NCBI GenBank assembly: GCA_013433145.1
Contig: CM024169.1
Coordinates: 3,100,001-3,164,000 of the forward strand
Source of the DNA: Ascaris suum
Taxonomy: Eukaryota; Nematoda; Chromadorea; Rhabditida; Ascarididae
Length of the DNA stretch: 64,000 nucleotides
Reading direction: 5' to 3'
Below are positions 35,443 through 47,856 of the stretch, piece by piece; position 1 is the first letter of the stretch; every line of letters begins with the position of its first letter. The translations under genes and the position numbers were made by a program. Below the pieces are notes generated by a model that saw only the letters and a list, made by a program, of their open reading frames with translations, was not told the origin of the DNA and did no database searches.

Positions 35443-38400
35443 TTTGCTTATTTATTTATTTACAGTAAAGGAGCCGAGCGGTATTTTGCACAATTTGCAC
35501 GTTGAGTACGTTGACAACAGAGCGTCAAATGGAATGATTAATTTCGATGAGCAAATAGTATGCTTATCCGTCCTCTGTTTTTTATTTACTCTATTTCATT
35601 TTATTCATTCATTTATTTATTTATTCGCAGCACGTAGGTTGGCAATGTGGTCTGCATGTTGTTTATTTTTACACCAAATGCTGTTCAAAGTAACTCAATT
35701 AGGAAACAAATAATTGAGCCGTGATGTTTCTGCATTCGACGACATCTTCACTTAAAGTACGCGGTAATAGAGCTGAAAAAGCATACTGAAGTAGTGTTCC
35801 TAATCATTAACAAGGCATTGAAGTAAGCGAATAGGGAAATATTGGACAAAGAAATAGAGGGCGGTCACTGTTTCATTTGTTATTATTTATAGCAGATAAT
35901 GCAGCTCATATATTACATAGAAAACGGTGTTTGATGATTACATCATAAGAGGATATTATTTGTCACTTAGGAGACTTTCATATTTTTTATTTTTTCGTTT
36001 CATTCCTGAATATTTTGTTCCACTTTCTATTCTATCCGTTGTTTTTGAAAATTTTTTGTTTTTACTCTCTTAGATTCATGTCGTTATAAAACATTTCAAC
36101 GGCCATGGATAACGTTTGCTTGCCAATTGTTTGCGCGTGCATTGCTCATTTCTTCTTTGTTGCTGTATCCTAAAGCATTCCTCATTACGCTACCGCAAGT
36201 CTTAGTTGTGACTCCCACTAGGTCATGAATTTTAAATATCTTTGGCTTGAAATTCAAGCACTGTTTTGTTCGTTGAGCTTGCCTCTATATGCTGCAGATG
36301 TATCCGAATTTCTCGTCGCCACGCGGTTTGGCACTTATAATAAATAATCGTCGATTTGAAACAATGCCCGAACGACTTGGGACCGATGTTGATGAGGCGA
36401 ACTTCAGTCTTCTGTTTCGCCAGCTTGGTTACTCTCCCATTGTCTATAGGAATCTTTGTTCAAAGGTAAGTAAAGCGTTGATTGTGCATCTCATACATAG
36501 AGCATCCCGAGGTGTATGAGAATGCGCCAATTTAATGAGGAGTCGATCCGATTTTACTTTTGTTTTGATAATCTTTACGGTAATATGTCACGGCAGTCGG
36601 CAAGCTGTGCGGGCACATCTGGCTCATGCATTCCGCATTTTGATTTTGATAAACTATCAGTAAGAGCGGCATCTGCTAGGATCTGAACTTCATTCGCCGG
36701 AGGTATTTGCCGTGAAATAACGCTTTGGCCCCCCATATAGCCGATATTTTACTATGAAATAATGATTCGATGGCTAATAAGGAAGTGTATTTTAATAAGT
36801 TATGTGTGTTATTGGATTGCCCGTTGTTTCTTGTTTTTGTGCTGAAACGGGGTTTCTCAATGGAATCAGGTATTTCGAATTCAATTCTTTTAATTTTGCT
36901 AACTGTTACTTGAATCTTTGACGATTTAGTGGTCATGATTATAAAGGTTCGCTTGCATAATTTTAAAAACACTACGGAAATGTTGTTGTTGGAAATGAGA
37001 AACAGGCAGACGATTTGTTTGTTTGTTTCAACCAAGTGCATTCACGATGACCACCTTCTTCCTGTCAAATTTGAGCGAATTCTGTCGAGTTCCGATCGGA
37101 CTGATCGTGTGACATGATCGTTGATCGATCGCTGAACTTCATAGACATTGTAGATAAAGTGATGCCTTCAACAGCAATAATTAAGGAGATGGTGCTGAGC
37201 ATGCAGGATTTCGCAAGGAGGAAAGAGCATTCACTAGTGGATTCATGTGTGGTATGCATACTCACACATGGCGAGCATGGCGAGCTGTTTGGTGTGGATG
37301 ACCAAGGCGTACCAGTGTTCGAACTGATCTCTCTACTCAATGCAAAAAATTGTCCAGCCCTCGCTCATAAGCCGAAGATTTTCTTTCTTCAAGCATGTAG
37401 AGGACGTATGTTGTTATTGCATTTTGATAGAGTTGCTTTTTATTTTATATTATAGAAAAGATCGGAAGCGAATAAAGTTTGGTCATTTTGATGGGAATTT
37501 TTATGTTGAGAATGGTAACTATGAAATATGCGATTTATAATGAAGGAATCGCATGCGAAATATCTTCCTTTCTTTGCGTTATTTCACTCTGATGAATATT
37601 CTTCGAAAGAGGATCCTTTTTTTTTTTTTAGTGATTAGTAATTTAATGATGCATTATTGATGAACTTAATTGAGAGTCCTATAGAGACAATTGATTGCGA
37701 TATTTATGACTACATAGAAAAGACATATATTTTAGGGATATAGTATGCTGTAGATCGGAAATTTTTCAGAGTCGCCTCATTATGGAAACGTTTGCCGCAT
37801 TTTTATTTAAAAGCAGCACTCTTTGCATCAGAAATCTGCTTTATAAGAAAGTTTTCTCTTGGAAATAGTAAAACGGCTGTATTCTGAGGTACAAATTGAA
37901 GCAGAATTTTGCATGTTATATATTATACGTAAATATTCTTGGTGATTGGTTTGACTCATTTTTTCAAAACGACTATCCACACTGCCGATTCTGCTAAGCG
38001 TGACCAAGAGGAAGGGGGGGGGGGGGGGAAGGTAAGAGATAGATGTGGCTAGTTGTGATGGCCGTTTATGGTTATGAAAAGTGATTATTGGCGAACGATC
38101 AGCTAAAAGGCCTCAACTCCGCAGTTACCCTTTTTTGCATATTTAAGTAAAAGTTTTCAGAACGTTATGACCGTGGTTTTCCTGGAGGCGATGATACCGC
38201 TGACGGATTATTCGATCGTTTTTTTTCCTGCACAATGCCACAGGGAAATTGCAACATTGAAACAGATCAAAAAACAAAGTTTGGTTTTTTCCTCTTGAAA
38301 CGAGTATTTTCATATTGCGTTGAATTCTCTCCTGTTTGTTATTTCGGCATTATTTCCGTTGTTCGTTTACCTTTATGTTAGAGGATTGATTATATGCGAT

Positions 38401-40360
38401 CATGTGATTTCCGGTTCGATGATGTCACATTCAACATGAACATTTCATCATGTTATTCTCTTGATAAATTTGGTATTTAGTGATTGTTGATTCCATCGCA
38501 ATAGGTTTCATGTAATTCCTATCGTTGTTAATTGATTTAGCTGAGATTTCAAAAATTGCTTTCTACAGAAAATGGATTTTAGTTGATTATGTTTATATTT
38601 ATTATTGTCTTTTTATATTTAATATCGACAGTTCAGCTATTGCAGTAGACTTACGTTTGTTGATTAATTCACAAACAGTGAAATCTTCGTGAACGCCTTG
38701 ATGATTCACTCGCTATTTAACAATTTTTTTAATTTCCGTAAAAATAGTACGTGATGCTTCATGCAACTTGCACTAGGAGGTTGATTACACATTTCTGCCG
38801 GGTTCTTTGTTGCGCAGAGAGGATATAAAATGAGACACAAACTTGCAAATAAACGAAGGTATATTAGCTAAACAGAGCTAAGTAGCTCATTTTGAATAAG
38901 GGAACGGTTCTTCCTCTTATTGACGAAATTAAGCAGCTAAGTGTGTACAAAGAAGTGCTTTTGTTTTTATTTGCAGATCTCCTATCGAAGCCGATATTCT
39001 AATATCATATGCGACAACACCGGGTTATGTTTCCTGGCGAAATTCGATGAAAGGCAGTTGGTTTATACAAAGTATTTGCGAGGTATTTTCCAAGTACGCC
39101 AAAGATACCGACATTCTCTCAATGCTTACTATGGTTTGTTTTATTCCAGCAGTTCTATTCCATTTTCAATTATACCGTCAAAAATTTCCGCATTCTTCGG
39201 TTAGCCATTCGATGGAAGATGATGTTTCGCATAATCCATCCATTTAACAGTTACTTCTTGACGTATTCGGATAGGGTTCGGTGTTAATGATTTCGATTAA
39301 GTAACGCTCGATTAATGGATTTCCCTTTCTATGGATTTTGCTTTGTGGTAAGTTACTAAGCTCATTTACGGACAGTAAAAATATTCATCGATCAATAATT
39401 AATCGTCCATCACTTTCTATCCCTTCAAAGTATTTTCCTCCTTCACCGTCCCCATATGGGTATGATATAAGCATGAAATTTAACTGTGTTTACTGAGCCG
39501 CTAACAAGAATGAGATATTATTTGTTTGTTTGTCTGAGCTGTGATAGAGATGACTAACCAAAATGTGGCGGAGATTGTCAAATTGAATGCTCACTTCTTC
39601 CTTTGATCAAACGATTCAATATACTTGTTGGTGCTTATCAACACTCAGTTCATACCTTTGAAGAGGGATTTAATCGTTGTTTTTCTGTGTTTCGAAGCTG
39701 TTTGTTTTCAAGATAAAGTTTACTAATGGAATCTTAGAATGTGATAAGGCAATTGTCATATTGGATCTCCGATCGTGTCAATGCGACGATGCAGTCATAT
39801 ATCGATTATCACTATAATGCTATATGAAATTATTTCATTGAACTCCTAATTTACATGTTGTAGCATAGAGCGTTTTGATTAAATGTTAATTAGTCTATAA
39901 GGAAACGTTATGACGAGAATATTGAATTGGCGTTTTATTTTCCATTCCTCTTTGCTAGCGTTTTTACGTTGACTGTATTGATTTACTGCGTATTGTGATC
40001 AGTGTGGAAGGCTGTGCCCCTATTTGTGCCCTCACATGATCAAACTTAACGAAAAGTTGGCTGCATTGCTTTACTGCGTTGTCCTCAATTTTTACTTATC
40101 TTCCAATTCTTTCTTTTTTTGCATCAACCAACCTTTTATTTGTTTCGTTGAACGGGTGCAAGTTTCATTAAGGTCGTTTATATCGCATGAAATGACTCAC
40201 GGTTTAGGTATATAAAATATCCACATCTCAGGTTAACAAACGAGTGGCGGAGGCATTCGAAAGCTCGTCGGGTGCTTACAAGCAGATTCCGGATCATTCA
40301 TCTCGGCTCCGTCGCAGTTTTTATTTTTTCCCTGGAATGAATCGTCCAGTCAACTTTTAA
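31781..40360 (+). CDS. ced-3: CED-3 family apoptotic caspase (11 exons, 459 residues)
   Basis: Cysteine-aspartate protease of the worm cell-death pathway, made as a zymogen activated through CED-4. Exons with matching phases: 31781-31927, 32292-32401, 33947-33990, 34102-34168, 34462-34589, 35466-35557, 36298-36465, 37186-37405, 38161-38278, 38977-39133, 40232-40360. Residues 1 to about 100 form a CARD-like helical prodomain. The large subunit starts near [10 protein letters not shown] (197), with catalytic His280 (THGE) and Cys323 in QACRG. Their 43-residue spacing equals that of C. elegans CED-3 (His315, Cys358). The small subunit carries [17 protein letters not shown] and GSWFIQ. Candidate cleavage sites are Asp193 (INFD before EQ) and Asp340 (DTAD before G). 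The linker is less serine-rich than in C. elegans. C. elegans CED-3 has 503 residues. The exon 3 acceptor and the exon 4 and 5 donors are weak, so residues 86-166 are the least certain part. Confidence 0.95.
35387..35465 (+). repeat. (TTTA)n microsatellite forming the 3' splice site of ced-3 exon 6
   Basis: About 19 TTTA units, with one GCTTA interruption near 35447, run without a gap into TTTACAG, the acceptor of ced-3 exon 6 (35466). The array therefore supplies the whole pyrimidine-rich tract of this intron end. Confidence 0.92.
38014..38028 (+). repeat. G homopolymer (15 bases) in ced-3 intron 8
   Basis: A run of 15 G on the coding strand between ced-3 exons 8 and 9, flanked by further G-rich sequence. 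Such tracts fold into quadruplexes and are deletion-prone in worms that lack the FANCJ-type helicase DOG-1. Confidence 0.9.
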
Positions 40361-41616
40361 ACCCTCTGGGAGTTATGTTTTTCCCAAGGTACGCATGTGC
40401 AAATAGGCGTCCTACAAAATTTGTGTCTGTATGCAAATTAAAGGTGCTGCTTATCATATAATCGCCATCGATCCTCTTGCGCATCAAACTTTCGAGAGAA
40501 GATAAAATCCATCCAAAATTTTGTGCCTCTCTTCGGTGCACTCTGTGTAATTTCGCTGTTTATTTGAAAATAACGATGAGTTTTTACAATCTGAAGTATT
40601 TTTATAACATTCCGAGAGTTATCTAACGTGCTGAAATCATTTTTATGCTGATCTATTGCATTATTTCTTAGGAGCTGATGACTGAGATTTGCATATCCAT
40701 GTTATGAGATTTGCAATAATCCAATGTTACTAGTGTTTTTTTTAGAGTGCTTATTTCCGTCAAATGAGAGAAGTAATTCAATGGAATGTTAATCGCAAAA
40801 AATTATCCTTGAAATTTTTGCTTTATGCAGAGGACTGGCACGTAGATATGTTGTTAATATTCTCATAAATAGATTTGATAAAATTAGCTCAGTAAAATTC
40901 GCCCCCTTTTTCATTCCCCTCCACTCGCTACCCCTGTCATCCGAAAAAGAGCGTAAAAAGAACCATTTTTTTGCGCTCTCTTTCGGAGTGAAAACTCATC
41001 TTCTATTAGCGGATATTCTTTGAGATGTACTACTTCTATCTTTGGTCTTGCAGACTTTTTTATTCTCATTTATTCTTACTAAGAATATAATCAGTCATTC
41101 CACAGTGGACACTCCCTCTGTTCAAGCATTCTTGCTTTACATTCGGTTTATTTTCTGTCTATTCTATTAGTCGTTCTTGCTGAAACATTTTTGCACTTTT
41201 TCACTGCCGTTCACAATGAGGTCTTCTTTATTGTTGCGCTCAGGTTTTCCCCCTCATTAATGTTGTGCATTTATTTCTATGCAAAAATGTTTCAGGGTTG
41301 CCTATAATCGGGTGGATAATTTGTTGTTTCATTGTTGTATAAACACTTTCGTTGTTTATGTTGTTTATTGTATGATAATAATAAAAGTTTCTTTTTTTTC
41401 ACTTCTTAGAGATGTTTTACAGCAAATGAAGCCTACAGGTGTGAATGTAATATTGATAATTGCACGGGAAGCATGAGCTCATATATTGCATATATCAGAT
41501 AACGCTTCTTGAAGAGACACGCCTATAATGTTAAGGCTGGAGAATTCAGGCGAAAGCGGAGTGGCGGTAGGGGTGAGTCGTTGGACCTCCAAGAAATTTT
41601 AGGTGCTATGTAGGGT
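40361..41616. other. Region downstream of ced-3; no gene seen
   Basis: About 1.25 kb following the ced-3 stop. I see no coding exon. It probably contains the ced-3 3' UTR, though no clear AATAAA lies within the first few hundred bases. A minus-strand candidate gene ends at 41617, so the two would be convergent. Confidence 0.5.
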
Positions 41617-42289
41617 CTAGGGAACTTGAGAAGGACCCATACAGTTTATGTGAACACTTGATCGATAGTAACTCACAGAGGGTGGCATATGCGGAAGGTG
41701 TTCTACCAGTTTGATGTTACGGGAATAAGGAGATCTTCCATAGTCTTTGAAAAGGAAGGAAGTGACTAAAAGAATGTGAATAAGAAAGAGTAGAGAGATT
41801 CATACCTCGCACTTGGCATACAGCTGAGTTCTTAAGGTGTAAAAGAAGGATGCAAGATTCATGTTGGGAGCGACTGACTCCTCAGGTCACAATCTTCACA
41901 GTTTTCCAGGTATTCTTATGCAGAGGATCTAGAAAAGGCATGTTCCATCACTGTTGCGATGAGGACATCAAGTGATGCCAAAAGGTGAGAGATGTCGACG
42001 AACGACAATTTCTGTTCTCCTGTGTTGACAACAGTGAACGGCTTTTTTTGCTGACCACCAATTAGCGCGAAAGTACAGTTTGATGTTATTGATATGTACG
42101 AATTGTTGTGCAATGAAAGTAGAATGTCTTCGAAAGATCCGGACTCCACACTTTGTTTATAATCGGTTGAGTGGAAGTTTTAACCTCATTCCTATACATC
42201 ATTTCTTGCACAAAGGTAGCATATGAAAATTCCCCGTTATGGGAAGAAAGCTGCATGGACCGTTCCCCTTCAGAATCACTGCTCAAAAT
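41617..42289 (-). CDS. Putative 3' exons of an unidentified minus-strand gene
   Basis: Two exon-like blocks. Block one starts at 42289 after a good acceptor (AATCTCAG), reading SSDSEGERSMQLSSHNGEFS. A possible 47-base intron, from about 42196 to 42150, changes frame to a second protein-like stretch (SFEDILLSLHNNSY, then FVDISHLLASLDVLIATVM) that ends by 41916. Block two starts at 41765 after ATTCTTTTAG and in one frame runs 49 codons (FKDYGRSPYSRNIKLVEH...) to a stop at 41617. The phases between the blocks were not resolved; a small exon near 41836-41810 may join them. No family was recognised. The calls rest on splice signals and amino-acid composition only. Confidence 0.35.
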
Positions 42290-42898
42290 CTGAGATTACA
42301 CACCCACTATGGTACATATAGCTTGTACGATTCTACTGCGAACTGAAATGTTTGGAATAAAATAGTTCTTGCACAGAAGGTATTGATGCGTTTTTGATAA
42401 GCAAAGTGCAGCATAAGTTTCGAAGTCAACAAAGAGTCAACGTCTAAATTATTTGACAATTGCATGATGATCAACATCTAAATGCCATAAGATGATAAAG
42501 GTTACATAGTTGAATTTTTGAAGGGCATTTCCGCGCTTTGTCCCTTGGCGAAGAAGAGTGAAATGGGTTCACTATACGCACAAATGGAAGAGATCGAGGA
42601 ATTTATGCAACTATCAAGCAACACACTTATATAGGAGTGAAATAATGGCGATATAGAGATTAAAATTGAAAGCTTTTAACAATTTTTCCCATTCATTCGT
42701 TCGGTATCCATCTTCCCACCATTCAATGGTGACAGCACGTCCCTAGCCCCATTCATCGGTTTCAGTTCATTGCTTCCGGCGCATCGCTCGTCCGTTCATC
42801 ATGAGGCATCTTTGCTGGCTTCTGTGACGTGGCTTTTGACCTGTTTTTCCTGCTTCATGACGATCTGAAATAAAGGAGTTTGAAGTGCAGTGCTATCA

Positions 42899-43167
42899 TG
42901 GATGCAGAATCTTCTGGTGTGGAGGTTACAAAGAGTTGCTTTTGATAGGGAAGTACTTACTGAATGTGCTTTAATATCCCTATTCCACAGGAATCGATAT
43001 CGGGTCCAGCCGCCTTTCTATCTCTCAATGATAACATGTCATGTTTGCTATTGCATGTTTTTGCACGCAGATGGGATTTTTTAGCCCATTCTTCGATAAA
43101 TAGCTTCAAGACAACTAACATGGGGTCACATTATGGGCTGAATATATACAGCTTTATCTGTCAGTAG
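42899..43167 (+). CDS. Putative small plus-strand gene, function unknown
   Basis: An ATG at 42899 opens MDAESSGVE, followed by a possible donor (GAG|GTTACA). A strong acceptor (CTATTCCACAG) at 42991 joins in phase to ESISGPAAFLSLNDNMSCLL and onward, ending at a stop near 43167. The stretch LSLNDNMSCLLLHVF is loosely F-box-like, which is weak evidence. The inferred product has about 67 residues. It could instead be the first exons of a longer gene. Confidence 0.25.
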
Positions 43168-46100
43168 CAAAACGTCAGCGGCTGTCAGTGAATGCATGAG
43201 GCAATTTCTATTCCGAATGAAGGGTGAAAGCTTTTAGAAGTTGAAGAAAGGCAGGGTGAAGAGCATACTCTCATTGATCATTGCCTCATAAAACAACAGC
43301 TCGAAGCACTCGAGTTCTCAATTATTGCCTTCAGGACGATCACAAATTTCGTATGTGTTTCGTGATTTACTGCCTAAGTTCTAAACTTAGTTACTCGGAT
43401 ACGTATATATGCATTGCGGTATCACGTGAAGAAGTTTCCACTTCAACATGATTCAACGTGGTTTTGAAAATTCAGTAAGTGAATGAATTCTTCGAAAAAA
43501 GTTGCTCAGTAGTATGTAACCGTCACTCCATAGTCCTTCGTCTTTCCGGAAATTGCTGGCTATACGCCCAAGTGCACGGATTATTTCTGGTTCAGGCACG
43601 AAATTTATTGACGAGGCTGTCATCTTTGTGTAATGAAGTTTATCCTTTGCTCAATATATAAATTGTGGGTATCGGAAAAACAGCAATAAATTTGCATTCA
43701 GGTCGTGTCTGAAAGGCATAAATTCTATAAGCTCTCGTTGTGTACACGCTCCTCTCTTCGTTTACGCCCGCATTCCTCGAAAGCTTTGTTACGATAAATT
43801 ATGGTGTTTCCATATGAGGAAATGTTATTTCTTTTTTGAAAATTTATTTGAGTGTGAATTTGTAACTTATTCAGCCTATCAGTGAGTAGTACAAACTAAT
43901 CTTTGTTGATTTCTTCATGAAGTGATTCACGCAACTTACATGTATAATCCGGTAGCAATGAATTCGTTGTCGTTATTCGCATTTCCGGAAGTGAGCAATT
44001 TTCTTGCCTTCAGGCTACGAAAAAAAACCCGAGAATTCACTGCGAGATTACTCTTTGCTTTGGTCGATTTGAGCTTGCTTAGTATCATTTGCCTAGGGCT
44101 TAAAAAATGTGTTGTAGATGTTTCCTGTCGAGCACTTCAGTTTCAACTCTTTAACTTCTTAGCTGTGTCAGTTTCTTTGGATGAGCAATGTTATGGTTGT
44201 TCACTCAATGCTTTGTTGGCTTTACCACCGTCTCTGTCTGCATAAAGTGTTGAGAGCTCAAAGATTGCTGAAAAGTGCGAGCAGCGAGAACGAGTGGTCC
44301 AATCTTCCTAGGTAGACAGCTTCTCAATAACAGCCGCCACTTAGCAGCGGCCTTCAGAGCTGATTTTTTGCGATATTCAGCCGCCCCAAGTCATTGTTAT
44401 ATCAACGCCATGTTGGCAACTTGGCAACGACGTCTTCATGCAATTTTGTTGTAGTTTCTGCATTCTTTATGGAGGCATCTTTTAGTTCATAGTGAGATCG
44501 AAAGAAGATGTAACAAAACTGCATAATATTATATCCTCATTTGCGTTTGAATATTGTGCGGCATAAAAAGTGTTTGAGCGTATATATGCACCCTACACGT
44601 GCGCTTAGGCGTATGCACGTTTATATATTTTTGCATTTTTCTCTGTAAAATTGCATTTGCATAGAGCGCTATGGCAACAGTGTGTGGAGCTATGAATATA
44701 TATTTATGTATGCCGATTTGTTCATTAATTTCAACTCAACCATCTTTTGCACCAACCTTGATAGGAAATACGTTTAATGATGGGAAAACTTTACCTCCAT
44801 TTTACAGCCATTAGTTCTCTCGTTTAGTTCGGTTGAATGCTGCAGGAAGAATCTGTTGCAAAAGGTTTATGAAAAGGGACGAATAACTACTAATACACGT
44901 AGAGAACTGCATTGAATATTGGAAGTTGTTGCTATAATACAAGATTATTTTAAATGTTTAAAACGCTGTGAGTAATTTCCATATGCAACATTCTGTCAAA
45001 TGCCACTACCCATGTGAGAAATATGAGTATTACTTACACCTTAAATACAAATGGCAGTAATTTTTGATTTAATCCCACCAAATTAGGGGCATGTTTTAAA
45101 ATGATAAATAGATACGAAATGCGTCAACTGTTACAGTTTTGCGAAAAATCTGTCAATGGAATGATGTTTGCCTCGTTCAGTCGCCACATTGAGCGCATTG
45201 AGGTCATGTCATGTCCGTAGAAATTCAATACTTCAATCAAGGCCAATGCACTGCAAAACTTTTGCTGTCTATTGTCGAAATAGTCTATAGTAAGCACATT
45301 ATCCGATATATGCATATTCGGTCAGCACATCTTGCTGCTGAATTCTTCGCAAGCTCTTCAGCACTTACCACTAATACTATCCAAAAAAAAGTGTGTAAAT
45401 GAAAACGTTGCAAACTGATGATGATATAAGTGTTCTTATTGTATAATATGCAAAATTATTTCATTGTATGTATCACAAAATATTGCATAATGTTTCTTTA
45501 TGGTTTTGCAGAGAAGGATAATAGTATAAGAAGCCTAACATGCAAAATATTATTGTGTTGCAAGAACTCAATTTTTTCTCTGAAATGGAATCCATTTTGC
45601 TGACGATTAGATTGCAAATGCATTCTTCACTAGTGAAAAATCATTTAGAAACTATTATTTAAATATTTGTTATCACTGCAAACGAGTACAACACTTATCG
45701 TCAATTAGCATCAATTTGCAATGCATTGATTTATATGTCAAGTTGCGCCTGCTCCATATAATTTTCCTACCCATCGACACAATTTTCTCACCTGTATCGA
45801 AATCATGCTTTTTATATCTAAATGTGCATAAATGAAGATTGTGAACATATAATGAGAACAAACCCAAAGAAGACATCAATTATACATGACCTTTGAAGAT
45901 CGATGCATGAACTGGTCAAAAAAGAAAAGCCAAACTCGGTGCAACCTATTTCAAGAATTTTAAACCGAAGATTATTAAATCAAGTGATATAGTCGGGTTG
46001 GGTGAAAATGAGGAAGTTCTTCGGATTACATTTCTTGTCAAATAGCTTAGGACACGTTGAATAATTTTCTAACTCGCTCTAAGCACAGCAACCGAAACTT

Positions 46101-47086
46101 TGTGTTAGATTTGAAAATTGCCCTACAATGTATCATAAATGGTGAACGATATTGTTTAATAGTTTTATGTTATAGAATGTACGGAATGCAGTTTGCTGTT
46201 TCAAAAGTGTGCATTTATACAACTAGAATGAATTCTTCACTTGAAAACAGACCGAAGTAATGTACCTAAGTGGCGCCTAACCAAGTAGGACAAGAGGTGT
46301 TCGTCACTAAGAAATGTATCATCAGTGTTCGGTATATGATACTTCTAAGTCAAACACCCGGTTGTCACAGCGTTGGCCATTCGTCGAACTTGAAGAGAGC
46401 CTTTTAGGGCGTGACAATCAGTTTGCGGATCGGCTATAGCGTCGCAAATTTTCATACCATTGACAAAAGCTTATGCTCCTGCATCTATTTCTTCGGCATG
46501 ATCCAACATAAGTAACAGCCACTTAGGTTTTCATGCATAAAACAAGAACCGCTTGCATTCGCGGGTCGAAACGCACTATGTTGTCATTTACTGACGTAAG
46601 AATATCTCTTGAAGCCGATTTGGCTCCGAATTAACGAGATTCTGCTTTCAAAGTGTAAACGACACAACTTTTCGCTACTGAACTTACAAAGTGAAAAAGT
46701 AAGAATTGCTGATCTGTAACTGCAAGCTTTGCTAGTCATTTTTTAAGTAATGAATGTATAAAAGATGTTATCCATACTTCTGATAGGCGACTAACAAAGA
46801 GGCTAAAAGCAGTACTACGTTGACATAGCAGGCTGAGATTAGGTTTAAACATTACAAGTAATATGATAGCAGGAAATCAGAACTGTAAGTGATTTTATGA
46901 ATGCGACACGACTTTCGTTACCCGCTAACACATTCAAGAACATCGTCGCCCTTTTATTACCTATGCAAGCGTGCATGAATCTTCTACGCATCATTTGTAA
47001 CAATTGTTCTGCTCGTATCGAATATGCAAATAATAGATGGCGCACTCCCAAATTGCGCATAACAATGGAATGGTTTCATGTTTTCC
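43168..47086. other. Mostly unassigned DNA with a few exon-like fragments
   Basis: About 3.9 kb with no gene model I can defend. Protein-like frames include 43922-44245 plus (107 codons, hydrophobic), about 44412-44218 minus (reading EYRKKSALKAAAKWRLLLRS, no start codon), and 45124-45315 minus overlapped by 45211-45402 plus. Only one member of each overlapping pair can be real, and none has clear splice partners. Confidence 0.4.
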
Positions 47087-47476
47087 CTAGAAACGATTCT
47101 TCTCTTGCAATTTGCTGCATGCTTGCCGCATCTCCCTATGATATTTCCTTGCGCACTCATCATATTCACCCTTGCCACCAGGTCGAATGGCATTTACGAG
47201 ACAATCTGGACATCGGCTTTTAAGCATAAACTGAAAAGCAGCATAAACAACCTGGAAATGATAGCGAGAGATATCGGCTTTTAAGCTGTACGAAATGCAC
47301 AGTGGTGCTTTCACGTAAATTAAAAAACGGCTATAAAGCATGTCATTATGAAAATAATCAATGAGTAAGCACTTGATGCATTTCAAGGCAGAAGTTGGCG
47401 AATGAGATATTGCTTGAGAAATTATCGCCGCAAGCAAAATCTTTCGCAAACATTCTCTTAATTTAAGCGAAATGAT
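47087..47476 (-). CDS. Putative small cysteine-containing protein, 2 exons, about 81 residues
   Basis: On the minus strand a consensus acceptor (TTGATTTCAG) ends just before 47476, and the first ATG (47453) follows within 25 bases, which fits a trans-spliced start. Exon 1 (47453-47373) encodes 27 residues beginning MFAKDFACGD. Exon 2 starts at 47251 (acceptor ATCATTTCCAG) or at 47230 (CTGCTTTTCAG), both in phase. It encodes CPDCLVNAIRPGGKGEYDEC and a basic helix with one more cysteine, stopping at 47087. The exon 1 donor (CAA|GTGCTT) is weak. An alternative frame of exon 1 would give ...ALKCIKC. No family was recognised and no signal peptide is evident in the chosen frame. Confidence 0.35.
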   Translation of the reverse strand: MISLKLRECLRKILLAAIISQAISHSPTSALKCIKCLLIDYFHNDMLYSRFLIYVKAPLCISYSLKADISRYHFQVVYAAFQFMLKSRCPDCLVNAIRPGGKGEYDECARKYHREMRQACSKLQEKNRF

Positions 47477-47856
47477 CTGAAATCAAAGAGTGAAATAAAT
47501 TCGTCGAAAGCCTAACAATACTCGTAATTCTTGTATCGGGAGAAACACTACAAATCAGCTAGGAAGGCGAACACTTTTGCATTCCTCCATGTCGATTAGC
47601 CAATTTCATAAATACGTAAGCAACGCTTGCGAGAATTTTCCGAAAAAAGTCCCCTGTAAATATTTGAAACTCTTTTTGAGGTTAATAACTCAACATAAAA
47701 TGAAATATATGAGATCATCCTGTGGTGTTCATGTGAGCCTAATAGATAGAGAAATAGATATAGCTAAACGCACCAACATGAAGCCGCCATATTGTGCTTT
47801 TGCAAGACAAATTTGCAAAAGGTATAAAGCACTTTTTTAATGCTTTGTTCGAAAGC

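Noticed and set aside
37065..37340. 91-codon minus-strand frame
   Set aside because: It is the antisense shadow of ced-3 exon 8.
42680..42864. Minus-strand exon-like segment after a consensus acceptor (TTTATTTCAG), reading IVMKQEKQVKSHVTEASKDA
   Set aside because: Protein-like reading jumps between frames every 15-20 codons and no donor links it to the blocks at 42289; probably chance.
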